Shown here in pieces: positions 35,524 to 44,345 of a DNA stretch of 64,000 nt. The DNA is from Acidobacteriota bacterium (GTDB lineage Bacteria > Acidobacteriota > Terriglobia > Terriglobales > SCQP01). The notes beneath the pieces are model-generated. The model did no database searches. It saw only the letters and a list, made by a program, of their open reading frames with translations, and was not told the origin of the DNA. The stretch lies in NCBI GenBank assembly GCA_027459505.1, contig DAIDIE010000014.1, positions 186,001-250,000 on the forward strand. The letters run 5' to 3'. The stretch's first letter is position 1. The number at the start of each line of letters is the position of its first letter. Position numbers and translations under genes: made by a program.

Positions 35524-36420
35524 ATGAACCTTCATCGGCCTGCCCTTACCTGCTGGACGCTTTTGCTGGCCTGGGCCGCGATCACCGCCGCACAGCAGCC
35601 GACCCGTCCCAAGATCTATGGCATTTCCCATGTGGCCGTATACGCCAGTAACCCAGCCGCCACCGATCATTTTCTGACCGGCCTGCTCGGCATGCGGCAG
35701 AATACCCACTGGAAGGCGCAGTATCGCATCAACCGCACACAAGGGGTGGAGGTGGAAACCATGCCCAACCCCGCGCCTGCGAACCTGATTGCGCACATCG
35801 CTTTCCTCACCAACGATTGCGAAGCGATGCGCAAGTACTTGGCGGCCCACGGGGTAAAGGTGCCCGATCATGTGGACTCGTCCGGCAGCACGCACTGGTT
35901 CGGGTTTCACGACCCCAGCGGCAATCCCTTTGAGTTCGTGCAGGCGGCGCCGTTTCATCTCATCCCCGCGCACCCGGTGAGCCACCACATGATCCACGCC
36001 GGCTTCGCCGTCACGGACCGCGCGGCCGAAGATCACCTGTTCAAAGACATCCTGGGCTTTCACCTCTATTGGTATGGCGGCATGAAGACGGGCCACACGG
36101 ACTGGGTCGATATGCAGGTTCCCGATGGCACCGACTGGTTTGAATACATGCTGGTGCCGAAGGGCAAGCCTCTTTCCAAGCGCGTTCGCGGCATTTTGAA
36201 CCATTACGCGCTGGGAGTTTCCAACCTTCACAACGCAGTCCGGCAGTTGGAAGCGCATGGCTGGAAGCCTCAGCCTGGGGAAAAACCCCAGATCGGCCGT
36301 GATGGCAAATGGCAGCTCAATCTCTATGACCCGGATGGCACGCGTGTCGAGCTGATGGAGTTCCGTCCCACGCGGAAGCCCTGCTGCTCCCCCTACGTGG
36401 GCAAACATCCTCATCCCTAG
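35524..36420 (+). CDS. Exported VOC (glyoxalase/bleomycin-resistance-like) protein
   Basis: A 298-residue protein with a signal peptide (LTCWTLLLAWAAITAAQQ) and two VOC modules. The first starts at KIYGISHVAVYASNPAATDH and the second at SHHMIHAGFAVTDRAAEDH. Metal-binding His/Glu candidates are HVAVY, HWFGFHDPSGNPFEFVQ, HAGF and VELMEF. VOC enzymes include dioxygenases and glyoxalases; an exported version is less usual and its substrate is unknown. The signal peptide sets the start at ATG 35524, although the frame is open upstream. Confidence 0.87.
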   Translation: MNLHRPALTCWTLLLAWAAITAAQQPTRPKIYGISHVAVYASNPAATDHFLTGLLGMRQNTHWKAQYRINRTQGVEVETMPNPAPANLIAHIAFLTNDCEAMRKYLAAHGVKVPDHVDSSGSTHWFGFHDPSGNPFEFVQAAPFHLIPAHPVSHHMIHAGFAVTDRAAEDHLFKDILGFHLYWYGGMKTGHTDWVDMQVPDGTDWFEYMLVPKGKPLSKRVRGILNHYALGVSNLHNAVRQLEAHGWKPQPGEKPQIGRDGKWQLNLYDPDGTRVELMEFRPTRKPCCSPYVGKHPHP

Positions 36421-36542
36421 CCCGGGAGCGCTTTCCAACGTCTTGCGTGCCGGGCCTGCGGTGGAGCCTTCGCCTGTATCGAGGCCCCGCGTAGGCCCGC
36501 TCCATTTGGGAGCCCAGCGGCAAAGACGTTAAAATGGAAGGG

Positions 36543-36582
36543 CTTAGCTCGAGTCCACCGGAAACGGCGGACCCGAGCTAAG
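36543..36582 (+). ncRNA. 40-nt hairpin with GAAA tetraloop in the mnmG leader
   Basis: CTTAGCTCG and CGAGCTAAG form a perfect 9-bp outer stem. GTCC/GGAC and CCG/CGG continue it inward, separated only by single A-C mismatches, and the loop is GAAA, a stable GNRA tetraloop. It ends 26 nt before the mnmG ATG. No U-tract follows directly, so it looks more like a 5'-leader structure than an intrinsic terminator for the VOC gene. Its role is unknown. Confidence 0.55.
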
Positions 36583-36608
36583 GGCTTTCCGCATCTATTT
36601 TCCGATCC

Positions 36609-38552
36609 ATGTCTGCCGCTCAATTCAAATTTGCCGAAACCTACGACGTGCTGGTGGTGGGCGCTGGCCACGCTGGCTGCGAAGCCGCTATGGCGGCGGC
36701 GCGCATGGGCCTGAAGACCGCGCTCTATACGCTTAATCTGGACCTGATTGCTCAGATGTCATGCAATCCCGCGATTGGCGGCATTGCCAAGGGACACCTG
36801 GTCCGCGAAATTGACGCGCTCGGCGGCATCATGGGCGAGGTCGCCGACGCTACCGGCATCCAATTCCGGCTCCTCAACACCAGTCGTGGCCCCGCCGTCT
36901 GGTCGCCTCGCGCTCAGGCCGACAAAAAGCAGTACCGCATTCGCATGCGGCAAGTCCTGGAACAGCAGACGGGGCTGCGCATTCGCCAGGCGGAGGTGGT
37001 CGACCTCCTCTTGACGGAGGAAAAGGCCGGCCAACAGCGTGCCGCCGGCGTTCGTCTGCGCGATGGCCGCCACATCGGCGCTGCAACCGTCGTCATCACT
37101 ACGGGAACGTTTTTAAACGGGCTGGTGCACGTAGGGGAAGCGACCTACCCGGCGGGCCGCAGTGGCGAACCGGCGGCCGAGTTGCTGGGCGAGTCCCTGA
37201 AGCGCCTCGGGCTTGATTGTGGGCGCTTAAAAACCGGGACACCCCCGCGCCTGGACGGCCGCACCATCGACTGGAGTCAGTTCGAGCCGCAACCCGGCGA
37301 CGCCGAACCCACGCCCTTCTCCTTTAAGACACGGCGCATCGATCGGGAACAGATCCTTTGCCACATCGGCTACTCCAACCAACGCACCGAACAAGCGGTG
37401 CGGGAGAACCTGAAGCGCAGCCCCCTCTACTCCGGACAGATCCAGGGAGTTGGCCCCCGTTACTGCCCCAGCTTTGAAGACAAAATCGTCAAGTTCCCGG
37501 ACAAAGATCGTCATCAGCTCTTCCTCGAACCCGAGGGGTTGGACACGCATGAGGTTTATCTGAATGGCATGTCCACATCGATGCCCATCGATGTGCAGGC
37601 CGCTATGGTGGCTTCCATTCCCGGCTTGGAAAATGCGGAAATGCTGCGTCCCGGCTACGCTATCGAATACGACTTCGTGCAGCCAACCAGCTTGCGGCCG
37701 ACGCTGGAGACCAAGGCAATTAGCGGGCTGTTTCTCGCTGGCCAGATCAACGGCACCACTGGTTACGAGGAAGCCGGTTGCCAAGGACTAATGGCGGGCA
37801 TCAATGCCGGGCTGCAGGTGAAAGGCGAAGCGCCGCTGATTTTGAGCCGCACGGAAGCCTATATCGGCATCCTGATCGACGACCTGATCAGTCGCGGCGC
37901 GGATGAGCCCTATCGCATGTTTACTTCCCGTGCGGAGTTCCGCCTCCACCTGCGCATCGATAATGCCGATGAGCGGCTGACCCCGCATGGCCGCCGCGTG
38001 GGTCTGGTGGATGAGGAGCGTTGGACAGGCTTCCAGCACAAGCAGCAGCGCAAGCATGCCGTCGCAGAGTTCCTGCAACAACACCGCCCTGATCCAGCCA
38101 CCCCTTGGGGCGCAGCCCTCTATGGCAGAGCCAACAGCGAAATCCTGGACCGGCCGACGGCCGCGCAACTGCTCAAGCGTCCGGAACTGACTTTTAACGA
38201 CCTGCTGCCCGTTTTGCAACAGTTCTTGCCCGCTGTGTTGCGCGAACAGCGCCAACACGACCCGGCGGGATGGGAATGGAAAACGATTGAGACTGCGATC
38301 AAGTACGAGGGTTACCTCGCGCAGCAAGAGAAGCAGATGGAACAGCTTCGCCGCGCGGAAGGGCGCCATATTCCCCTCGAGTTTGACTACAGCGGTTTAC
38401 CTGGCCTGTCGCGAGAAATGCGGGAAAAGCTGGGGCGCGTACGTCCGCTGACGTTGGGACAGGCGGCGCGCATTCCTGGCGTCACCCCCGCGGCGATTTC
38501 CATTCTGCATGTGGAGTTGGAATTGCGGCGCCGCCGCCTGGAGGCGGTCTGA
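36609..38552 (+). CDS. mnmG: tRNA uridine-5-carboxymethylaminomethyl modification enzyme MnmG (GidA)
   Basis: A 647-residue FAD protein that, with MnmE, installs the cmnm5 group on the wobble uridine of certain tRNAs. The FAD-binding [20 protein letters not shown] is at the N-terminus; [45 protein letters not shown] and [13 protein letters not shown] are family signatures. The C-terminal helical MnmE-binding domain is complete. A single base is shared with the mtaB start (TGATG), so the two tRNA-modification genes are coupled. Confidence 0.97.
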   Translation: MSAAQFKFAETYDVLVVGAGHAGCEAAMAAARMGLKTALYTLNLDLIAQMSCNPAIGGIAKGHLVREIDALGGIMGEVADATGIQFRLLNTSRGPAVWSPRAQADKKQYRIRMRQVLEQQTGLRIRQAEVVDLLLTEEKAGQQRAAGVRLRDGRHIGAATVVITTGTFLNGLVHVGEATYPAGRSGEPAAELLGESLKRLGLDCGRLKTGTPPRLDGRTIDWSQFEPQPGDAEPTPFSFKTRRIDREQILCHIGYSNQRTEQAVRENLKRSPLYSGQIQGVGPRYCPSFEDKIVKFPDKDRHQLFLEPEGLDTHEVYLNGMSTSMPIDVQAAMVASIPGLENAEMLRPGYAIEYDFVQPTSLRPTLETKAISGLFLAGQINGTTGYEEAGCQGLMAGINAGLQVKGEAPLILSRTEAYIGILIDDLISRGADEPYRMFTSRAEFRLHLRIDNADERLTPHGRRVGLVDEERWTGFQHKQQRKHAVAEFLQQHRPDPATPWGAALYGRANSEILDRPTAAQLLKRPELTFNDLLPVLQQFLPAVLREQRQHDPAGWEWKTIETAIKYEGYLAQQEKQMEQLRRAEGRHIPLEFDYSGLPGLSREMREKLGRVRPLTLGQAARIPGVTPAAISILHVELELRRRRLEAV

Positions 38553-40033
38553 TGGCGGACGGCGGCACAGTGGGCAAGCCGGACCAGTTCCTTCCGTCCA
38601 CGGGAAGCTACTTTGTCCACAACTTCGGCTGCCGCTCCAACCAGGCCGATGGAGCGGCGCTGGAGGCACAACTGCGCAATGCCGGCCTGCGGGCCAGCGA
38701 TTGCGCCGAACAGGCGCAAGTCGTGGTCGTCAATACCTGCACCGTTACCGCCGCCGCCGATTCCGATGCGCGCCGCGCCATCCGCGTCCTGCACAAGAAA
38801 AATCCTGCTTGCCGGATCGTGGTGACCGGCTGTTACGCCCAACGGGCGCCTGAGGAACTGGCCGCGCTGGAGGGCGTCGCTTTAATTCTGGGCAACTCGC
38901 ATAAAGGGCAACTGGAACGGCTGCTGCGTTCGGGAGCCGATGCTCAGCAACCAGCCCAGAGCTTCTGCCAGCAGGCACTCACCGCCGGGACCTTTGCCCC
39001 GCTCACCCCGGCAACTTCCAGCAACGGACTGCTGGATATTGGCGCTTTGGCGCATGCAGGCGACATGGCCCGCATTCTGCGCGGCGATGTGTTTGCTGAA
39101 CGCGATGTCCTTACCGCCCCCAGCTTTGCCGGCAACGATCGCGCACGCCCCGCCTTGAAAGTTCAGGACGGGTGCGACAACCGTTGCTCGTTTTGCGTAA
39201 TTCCGCTTGTGCGTGGCGATAGCCGCTCCCAACCACTGGGGCTGGTGTTGCACCAGATGCAGACGCTGGTGGCCGCCGGATATCCGGAGATCGTGCTCAC
39301 TGGGATCAATCTGGGCCGCTGGGGCCGTGACCTCGACTCGGGGCTGTCGTTCATGCATTTGCTGCGCGCATTGCTGGACCAGACTGGCGTGCGGCGGCTT
39401 CGGCTCAGCTCGGTCGAGCCCATGGATTGGGACGACGAACTCATCGCCCTCCTGGCTCATGAACCACGTCTGGCGCAGCACGCCCACATCCCCCTGCAAT
39501 CGGCCAGCGACGCGGTCCTGCGCCGCATGCACCGCCGCTATCGCCCCTGGCATTACGAGCAACGGGTAGAGCGCATCCATCGCCTCGCGCCCGAGGCCGC
39601 CATTGGCGCCGACGTCATGGTCGGATTTCCCGGCGAGACCGATGCCGAGTTCGAAGAGACTCGCAGCTTTGTGGAGCGCCTCCCCTTCACCTACCTGCAT
39701 GTGTTTCCTTACTCGGAGCGGCCGGGAACGGAAACCGCGCGGCGAGCCGATTGGAAACCGGTCGAAGCTGCAGTCACCGCTGAACGAAGCCGTATCCTGC
39801 GCACGCTGATCGCCAGAAAAAACCGGTCTTTCGCGGAAAGCTTTATCGGCAAGCGGCTTTCGGTGGTGACCTTGGGCGCCGCCGACGGCGCACCGGGTCA
39901 GGCGGAGAGCGATGCACTCAGCAGCCAATTCCTGCGGGTGCGAATTGGCAGCCTTCAGGCCGCCTCAAAGCTCGTGACCGTCCGTGCGGAAGCGCTCACC
40001 GCGGACGGGCAACTCGTGGCACAGCTGGTCTAA
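38552..40033 (+). CDS. mtaB: tRNA t6A37 methylthiotransferase MtaB
   Basis: A 493-residue radical SAM methylthiotransferase that converts t6A37 to ms2t6A37 in tRNAs reading ANN codons. Three N-terminal cysteines (FGCRSNQ, VNTCTV, TGCYAQ) bind the auxiliary cluster, and QDGCDNRCSFCVIP carries the radical SAM CxxxCxxC. An insertion of roughly 40 residues (about 130-175) between the N-terminal domain and the barrel is longer than usual. A short C-terminal TRAM-like segment is present. Coupled to mnmG. Confidence 0.95.
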   Translation: MADGGTVGKPDQFLPSTGSYFVHNFGCRSNQADGAALEAQLRNAGLRASDCAEQAQVVVVNTCTVTAAADSDARRAIRVLHKKNPACRIVVTGCYAQRAPEELAALEGVALILGNSHKGQLERLLRSGADAQQPAQSFCQQALTAGTFAPLTPATSSNGLLDIGALAHAGDMARILRGDVFAERDVLTAPSFAGNDRARPALKVQDGCDNRCSFCVIPLVRGDSRSQPLGLVLHQMQTLVAAGYPEIVLTGINLGRWGRDLDSGLSFMHLLRALLDQTGVRRLRLSSVEPMDWDDELIALLAHEPRLAQHAHIPLQSASDAVLRRMHRRYRPWHYEQRVERIHRLAPEAAIGADVMVGFPGETDAEFEETRSFVERLPFTYLHVFPYSERPGTETARRADWKPVEAAVTAERSRILRTLIARKNRSFAESFIGKRLSVVTLGAADGAPGQAESDALSSQFLRVRIGSLQAASKLVTVRAEALTADGQLVAQLV

Positions 40034-40050
40034 AGCTGGCCCCGCTCTCT

Positions 40051-40629
40051 TTATGCGATATGCCGCCCGCGACGCGGTTCCGAGCGCTGCCGGTGAACCC
40101 GCAGCACCTCACCCAGAAGATGAATGCGGTGTTGGCCGCTGTCTCCCACCGAATCAGCCGGGGTTGCCAGTTGCGCACCCAAACGCCCACCGCACTGCAG
40201 CAGGACCGTCTCCGCCACTGTCCCGCGGAACAAACTGGTATGCACAGTGATGAGAACGTCTCCATCCAGCAAACCTTGCTCAATGCTCGGCAAATAAGGC
40301 CGGGGCACGTTCAAAGCTTGCAGCGTAGCGCTTAAATCGTCTGGCCCGGAGGGGGGCTGCTCGCGGCCATCCCCAAAAACGCCGCCAAAGACATGGCTGA
40401 CGCGCTCTAAAAACGGTTGCGCCTCTCCAGAGCCATCGCGGTGGGCCTCAGCGGCAACTTCGTGCTGCTCTTGTACGTCGCGGGCTGCCACCCCTATCTC
40501 ATCGCCGGAGAAGCCGGCGCCGCGCAAACACTGCACGGCTCGCATGGCACTCTCCCGTAGTCGAAACAACGCAGTGATCGTCTGATAGGAGCTTCCGGAA
40601 TTTTCCGGTGTACGTATTGGCACGGTCAT
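40051..40629 (-). CDS. Stress-protein domain protein (YflT/GSP17M-like)
   Basis: A 192-residue cytoplasmic protein. The N-terminal TITALFRLRESAMRAVQCLR followed by GAGFSGDEIGVAARD matches the beta-alpha start of the general stress protein 17M/YflT domain, which folds like an ACT or ferredoxin domain. The C-terminal part (DVLITVHTSLFRGTVAETVL) is a second strand-helix repeat of the same kind. Function is unknown. It converges on mtaB with 17 bp between them and is divergent from selA. Confidence 0.7.
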   Translation of the reverse strand: MTVPIRTPENSGSSYQTITALFRLRESAMRAVQCLRGAGFSGDEIGVAARDVQEQHEVAAEAHRDGSGEAQPFLERVSHVFGGVFGDGREQPPSGPDDLSATLQALNVPRPYLPSIEQGLLDGDVLITVHTSLFRGTVAETVLLQCGGRLGAQLATPADSVGDSGQHRIHLLGEVLRVHRQRSEPRRGRHIA

Positions 40630-40744
40630 AACGGCACCATCTCTGTTGGCTTCGCCCGCCGGACATGACCATCACGGTGGCCAACCGGGGCCGCCAGAGG
40701 TTCCGGTTTCGAAGCTCAACAGTGAGCCAGATGCTAGCGCCATT

Positions 40745-40761
40745 GCCGGGGATATCCCGGC
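40745..40761 (+). promoter_or_regulatory. Hairpin in the selA leader
   Basis: GCCGGG-GATAT-CCCGGC is a perfect 6-bp stem with a five-base loop, ending 28 nt before the selA ATG. It has the same 6+5+6 geometry as the upper SECIS stem at 13417-13433. In E. coli a SECIS-like leader hairpin lets SelB repress selAB. Here the loop lacks the GU step, so any such role is speculative. Confidence 0.4.
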
Positions 40762-40789
40762 GGCGGCGCCGTCGCGGTAGCATTGGCTC

Positions 40790-42205
40790 ATGGACCAGCA
40801 ACGCAGGACGGCACTTCTTCAGGCGCTCCCCTCGGTTGAGGAACTGCTTCAGGACGCCAGCCTGGCAGCCGACCTCAAACCCCTTGGACCACGTTTGGCC
40901 CGCGATGTGGTGCGCACCGTGCTGCAGCGGCGGCGCGACTGCATTCTCGCCCTCAATGCGGAAAACGCCTCCAGCAGTGTGGATGGGAACGGTTCTGATC
41001 TGGCTGGCCAGATCAGAACCGCCGCGCGGCAGGAGCTCCGCTTTTCGTTGCGTCCCGTGCTGAATGCCACGGGCGTCATCCTGCACACCAATCTCGGTCG
41101 CGCCCCTTTGGCGGCGGAGGCCGCACAACGCCTCATGGAACTGGCGCAAAGCTATTCAAACCTGGAACTCGATCTCGAAAGCGGCAGGCGCGGCAAGCGC
41201 GATGTGCATGTGGAAACGCTGGCCTGCCGTCTCACCGGGGCGGAACGCACCGTCGTGGTGAACAACAACGCCGCGGCTGTCTTACTGCTTTTGAATACGC
41301 TCTGCGTTGGAGAGCGCAACGAGGTCTTGGTGTCTCGCGGTGAGCTGGTCGAAATCGGTGGCTCGTTCCGGGTTCCCGATATCATGACGCGCAGTGGCGC
41401 CCGGCTGGTCGAAGTGGGCACAACCAATCGCACCCGGATTGCCGATTACCGGGCTGCTCTGTCGCCCCGTAGTGCGTTGATCCTGCGGGTTCATCGCAGC
41501 AATTTTCAAATGTCTGGGTTTGTTGAGCAGCCCCCGCTCAGCGAATTGGTGAAGCTGGCCGGGGAAGCCCGCGTTCCGCTTGCGGAAGACCTGGGCAGCG
41601 GCTGTCTGGTGGATCTGCGCCAGGCCGGCTTGCGGCGCGAACCGCTGGTGGCGGAAAGCGTGGCGGCTGGAGTTGACGCCGTGACCTACAGCGGCGACAA
41701 GTTGCTGGGAGGGCCTCAGGCGGGGTTGATCTCCGGACGCAAGACGCTGGTCGATCAGTTGCGATCCAACCCTATGTTTCGCGCGCTCCGCGTTGACCGG
41801 CTTACCTACGCCGCCCTGGAGGTGACGCTCCGGATGTATTTGGAGGAACGCGCCCAGGCCGAACTCCCCGCTCTACGGATGATTTTTGCCGGTGACGGCC
41901 GGGATCGTGCCGCAGCCTTCATCACCCGGCTGGATGCCTGGTGGAACCCTGGGCTTGTGCAGGGTTACAGCGTCATTGGCGGAGGCAGTACCCCGGGCGA
42001 GCAAATCCCTTCTGTTTTGGTTCAGCTTTGCCCGCAAGGCGTTTCCGCCTCATCTCTGCATGAAAAATTGCGTGCGGCGGACCCGCCAGTGCTCGCGCGG
42101 ATCGAGGAGGACAAGCTGCTCCTGGATCTGCGTACGATTCTGCCCTCTCAGGAAGAGCTCCTAATTCGAACGCTGGGCACGCTCCGCTCGCTTCTCTCCA
42201 GCTGA
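40790..42205 (+). CDS. selA: L-seryl-tRNA(Sec) selenium transferase
   Basis: A 471-residue PLP enzyme that turns seryl-tRNA(Sec) into selenocysteyl-tRNA(Sec) using selenophosphate. RPVLNATGVILHTNLGRAPL, NNNAAAVLLLLNTL, SRGELVEIGGSFRVPDIM and HRSNFQMSGF are diagnostic. The PLP lysine is Lys304 in TYSGDKLLGGPQAG. Length is normal and the gene looks intact, so the organism should make selenoproteins. selB, selD and tRNA-Sec are not in this window; selB often follows selA but here a convergent membrane-protein gene does. Candidate client: the UGA-containing gene at 13131. Confidence 0.97.
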   Translation: MDQQRRTALLQALPSVEELLQDASLAADLKPLGPRLARDVVRTVLQRRRDCILALNAENASSSVDGNGSDLAGQIRTAARQELRFSLRPVLNATGVILHTNLGRAPLAAEAAQRLMELAQSYSNLELDLESGRRGKRDVHVETLACRLTGAERTVVVNNNAAAVLLLLNTLCVGERNEVLVSRGELVEIGGSFRVPDIMTRSGARLVEVGTTNRTRIADYRAALSPRSALILRVHRSNFQMSGFVEQPPLSELVKLAGEARVPLAEDLGSGCLVDLRQAGLRREPLVAESVAAGVDAVTYSGDKLLGGPQAGLISGRKTLVDQLRSNPMFRALRVDRLTYAALEVTLRMYLEERAQAELPALRMIFAGDGRDRAAAFITRLDAWWNPGLVQGYSVIGGGSTPGEQIPSVLVQLCPQGVSASSLHEKLRAADPPVLARIEEDKLLLDLRTILPSQEELLIRTLGTLRSLLSS

Positions 42206-42213
42206 AAAAGCGC

Positions 42214-42234
42214 CCGGCCGACTAAACTGGCCGG
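42214..42234. terminator. Bidirectional terminator-like hairpin
   Basis: CCGGCC and GGCCGG pair around a nine-base loop between the selA stop and the convergent gene; the stem includes that gene's stop codon. AAAAA precedes it (42204-42209 region) and CTCGTTTT follows, so both directions have a short U-run option. Confidence 0.55.
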
Positions 42235-42824
42235 CCCTCGTTTTGTCTTGCGATCAACAGCCATGCGCCGAACAGGGCGAGCGGAAGCAGCAGAAACGGC
42301 TCCACGGCGTACCAGACGTTGGCAGGCGGCACCCAGTCGAGCGGCAGCCCCTGCAGCGGGCTTCCCCCGTAGTACACAATGAGCTCCGCTACTCCAAAGT
42401 AGGTCCCCGCCACCCCAGGGATGAGCAACATGAAACCCAGCATGACGCGTGCGGAATAGCTGTGCCGCACAGCCCAGATGCAGCACAGGATCAGGGCCGG
42501 CAGCAAGTAGATCGTCCCTCCCTTGATCCCGGTCACCACGGAAACCATGGTCAGGAATAATCCAAGCCCCGGCTGCTTTTCCAGAATCAATACCCCCACT
42601 GCGGCGGCAACCGAGCACAGCGGAACAATCACGTGGTGGTAGCTGCTGGCTGGAATGCGCCCAATCTCGTCAGAGGGACCGAAGCTGGCCAGAAAACGCG
42701 AATAGACAAGACTCAGCACCGTGCCCAGCGCGCCGCTAAAGAGAATCATCCGCAGCAGCCAGTCCCGGCCGGCGGCAGCCGGCGGAGCCGTGCTCTTGTT
42801 TTCCGTCTGGTTTGTACTGCTCAT
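42222..42824 (-). CDS. Membrane protein of unknown function
   Basis: A 200-residue protein with about five predicted membrane spans (LLRMILFSGALGTVLSLVYS, HHVIVPLCSVAAAVGVLIL, GLFLTMVSVVTGIKGG, ARVMLGFMLLIPGVAGTYFG, PFLLLPLALFGAWLLI) and a short polar N-terminus. I do not recognise a family. ATG 42824 is preferred over TTG 42833. It converges on selA and is probably monocistronic. Confidence 0.72.
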   Translation of the reverse strand: MSSTNQTENKSTAPPAAAGRDWLLRMILFSGALGTVLSLVYSRFLASFGPSDEIGRIPASSYHHVIVPLCSVAAAVGVLILEKQPGLGLFLTMVSVVTGIKGGTIYLLPALILCCIWAVRHSYSARVMLGFMLLIPGVAGTYFGVAELIVYYGGSPLQGLPLDWVPPANVWYAVEPFLLLPLALFGAWLLIARQNEGRPV

Positions 42825-43142
42825 CAGTTCCAATGAGAACTCCCGCTGCTGAACGAATTGTAGGATACCTGTTTTCGATTCCCTCTAGATGCTACCCCAG
42901 GCAAGGCAGCGGAACACTGGAACGGAAGGAAGGCGCCGCCGCCACAAGCGAGGCGTGCTCCCGCGCCGCCGCCCCGAGTGCCAACCGGCCGGTTACTCAA
43001 TACCGGGCACTTGAGATCGCACGCGCGACGGCGCTGCCGCGGCGCAGGTCTATAATCAGCTCAACCGTACTTTGGCGGCGGCTCACTCCGCCCGCCGGGC
43101 GCCCAATCCGGCAGCCGCGCTCGCTTCTCCAGGGGTATCCGT
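42825..43142. other. Intergenic region with a possible -10 box
   Basis: About 320 bp between divergent genes. The only clear signal is TATAAT at 43051-43056, about 87 bp before the aminotransferase ATG, without a matching -35. Nothing else recognisable was seen. Confidence 0.4.
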
Positions 43143-44333
43143 ATGCAGATCTCTCCCGCTCCCGCCCTTGCCGCCCGCATGCATCGACTGGGGACCGAAA
43201 CCGCATTTGAGGTATTACAAAAGGCGCGCGAGCTGGAGGCCCGCGGACGCAGCATTATTCACCTGGAAATTGGCGAACCCGATTTCCCCACACCGGAAAA
43301 CGTCCGCGAAGCAGGAATACGCGCTATCCGCGATGGACACACCCATTACGTGCCGTCGCAAGGAATCCTCCCGCTGCGCGAGGCGATTGCCGAGCGCGTC
43401 AGTCAGACCCATGGCCTGGCTGTTCATCCCGATGAAGTCGTGGTCCTGCCCGGCGCGAAGGCACTGCTGTTTTTCGCCATGAGTGCCTTGCTGGAGGAAG
43501 GCGATGAAGTCATCCTGCCCGATCCGGGATTTCCAATTTACGAATCGGTGGCGCGCTACCTGCATGCCCGCCCGGTGCCCATCCGGCTGGAGGAGGAGCG
43601 TGGCTTCCGCATGGACCCGCGCGCCGTTCAGCAGGCATTGTCTCCGCGCACACGTCTGGTCATCATCAATTCGCCCCACAATCCAACCGGAGGAGCGCTC
43701 TCCATTGATGACGTCCGCTCGATGGCAGCCGTTCTGCAAAACCATCGGACCCTGGTGCTTTCCGACGAAATCTACAGCCGCCTCTTATTCGATGGCCGCC
43801 ACTTTTCCATCGCTTCGATTCCGGGCATGAAGGAACGAACCATCATCCTGGACGGTTTCTCCAAGGCATACGCCATGACCGGGTGGCGCTTGGGCTATGG
43901 CGTCATGCCACGGCTTCTGGCGCGCGCGGTGACGCAGCTTATGATCAATTGCACCTCGTGCACTGCGGCCTTCACGCAGTACGCGGGCATTGAAGCGATC
44001 CGTGGTGACCAGAGCGCCGTCCAGGAGATGGTGCGCGAGTTTCAGACCCGCCGGGACCTGATCGTAAATGGACTGCAAGAACTGCCCGGCTTTCGCTGTG
44101 CCCGTCCCGCGGGCGCTTTCTACGCCTTCCCCAACATCACCGCCACCGGCTTCAGCTCGCGTGAACTGCAGAACCGCCTCATGGAAGAAGCCGGGGTTGC
44201 CGTGCTGGCCGGCACCGCTTTCGGCGCGGCCGGCGAAGGTTATCTGCGCTTTTCCTACGCCAACTCGCGGGAAAACATCCGCCGGGCATTACAGCTCATG
44301 ACGGGCTGGCTGGAACAACACCGCGCCGCTTAG
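43143..44333 (+). CDS. Class I/II pyridoxal-phosphate aminotransferase
   Basis: A 396-residue fold-type I aminotransferase. It has LEIGEPDFPTPENV near the N-terminus (substrate-binding GxPDF-like), NSPHNPTGGALSIDD (Asn that contacts PLP), LSDEIYSRL (Asp) and the PLP lysine in LDGFSKAYAMTGWRLGYG. A C-terminal Arg in YLRFSYANSREN binds the substrate carboxylate. It is close to aspartate/aromatic aminotransferases, but the amino donor cannot be assigned. It converges on argH, 12 bp apart. Confidence 0.93.
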   Translation: MQISPAPALAARMHRLGTETAFEVLQKARELEARGRSIIHLEIGEPDFPTPENVREAGIRAIRDGHTHYVPSQGILPLREAIAERVSQTHGLAVHPDEVVVLPGAKALLFFAMSALLEEGDEVILPDPGFPIYESVARYLHARPVPIRLEEERGFRMDPRAVQQALSPRTRLVIINSPHNPTGGALSIDDVRSMAAVLQNHRTLVLSDEIYSRLLFDGRHFSIASIPGMKERTIILDGFSKAYAMTGWRLGYGVMPRLLARAVTQLMINCTSCTAAFTQYAGIEAIRGDQSAVQEMVREFQTRRDLIVNGLQELPGFRCARPAGAFYAFPNITATGFSSRELQNRLMEEAGVAVLAGTAFGAAGEGYLRFSYANSRENIRRALQLMTGWLEQHRAA

Positions 44334-44345
44334 GCGCCCGCCTCG

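Noticed and set aside
40630-40789. tRNA-Sec gene upstream of selA
   Set aside because: I looked for a long cloverleaf with a UCA anticodon on both strands and found none; only a short hairpin is present.
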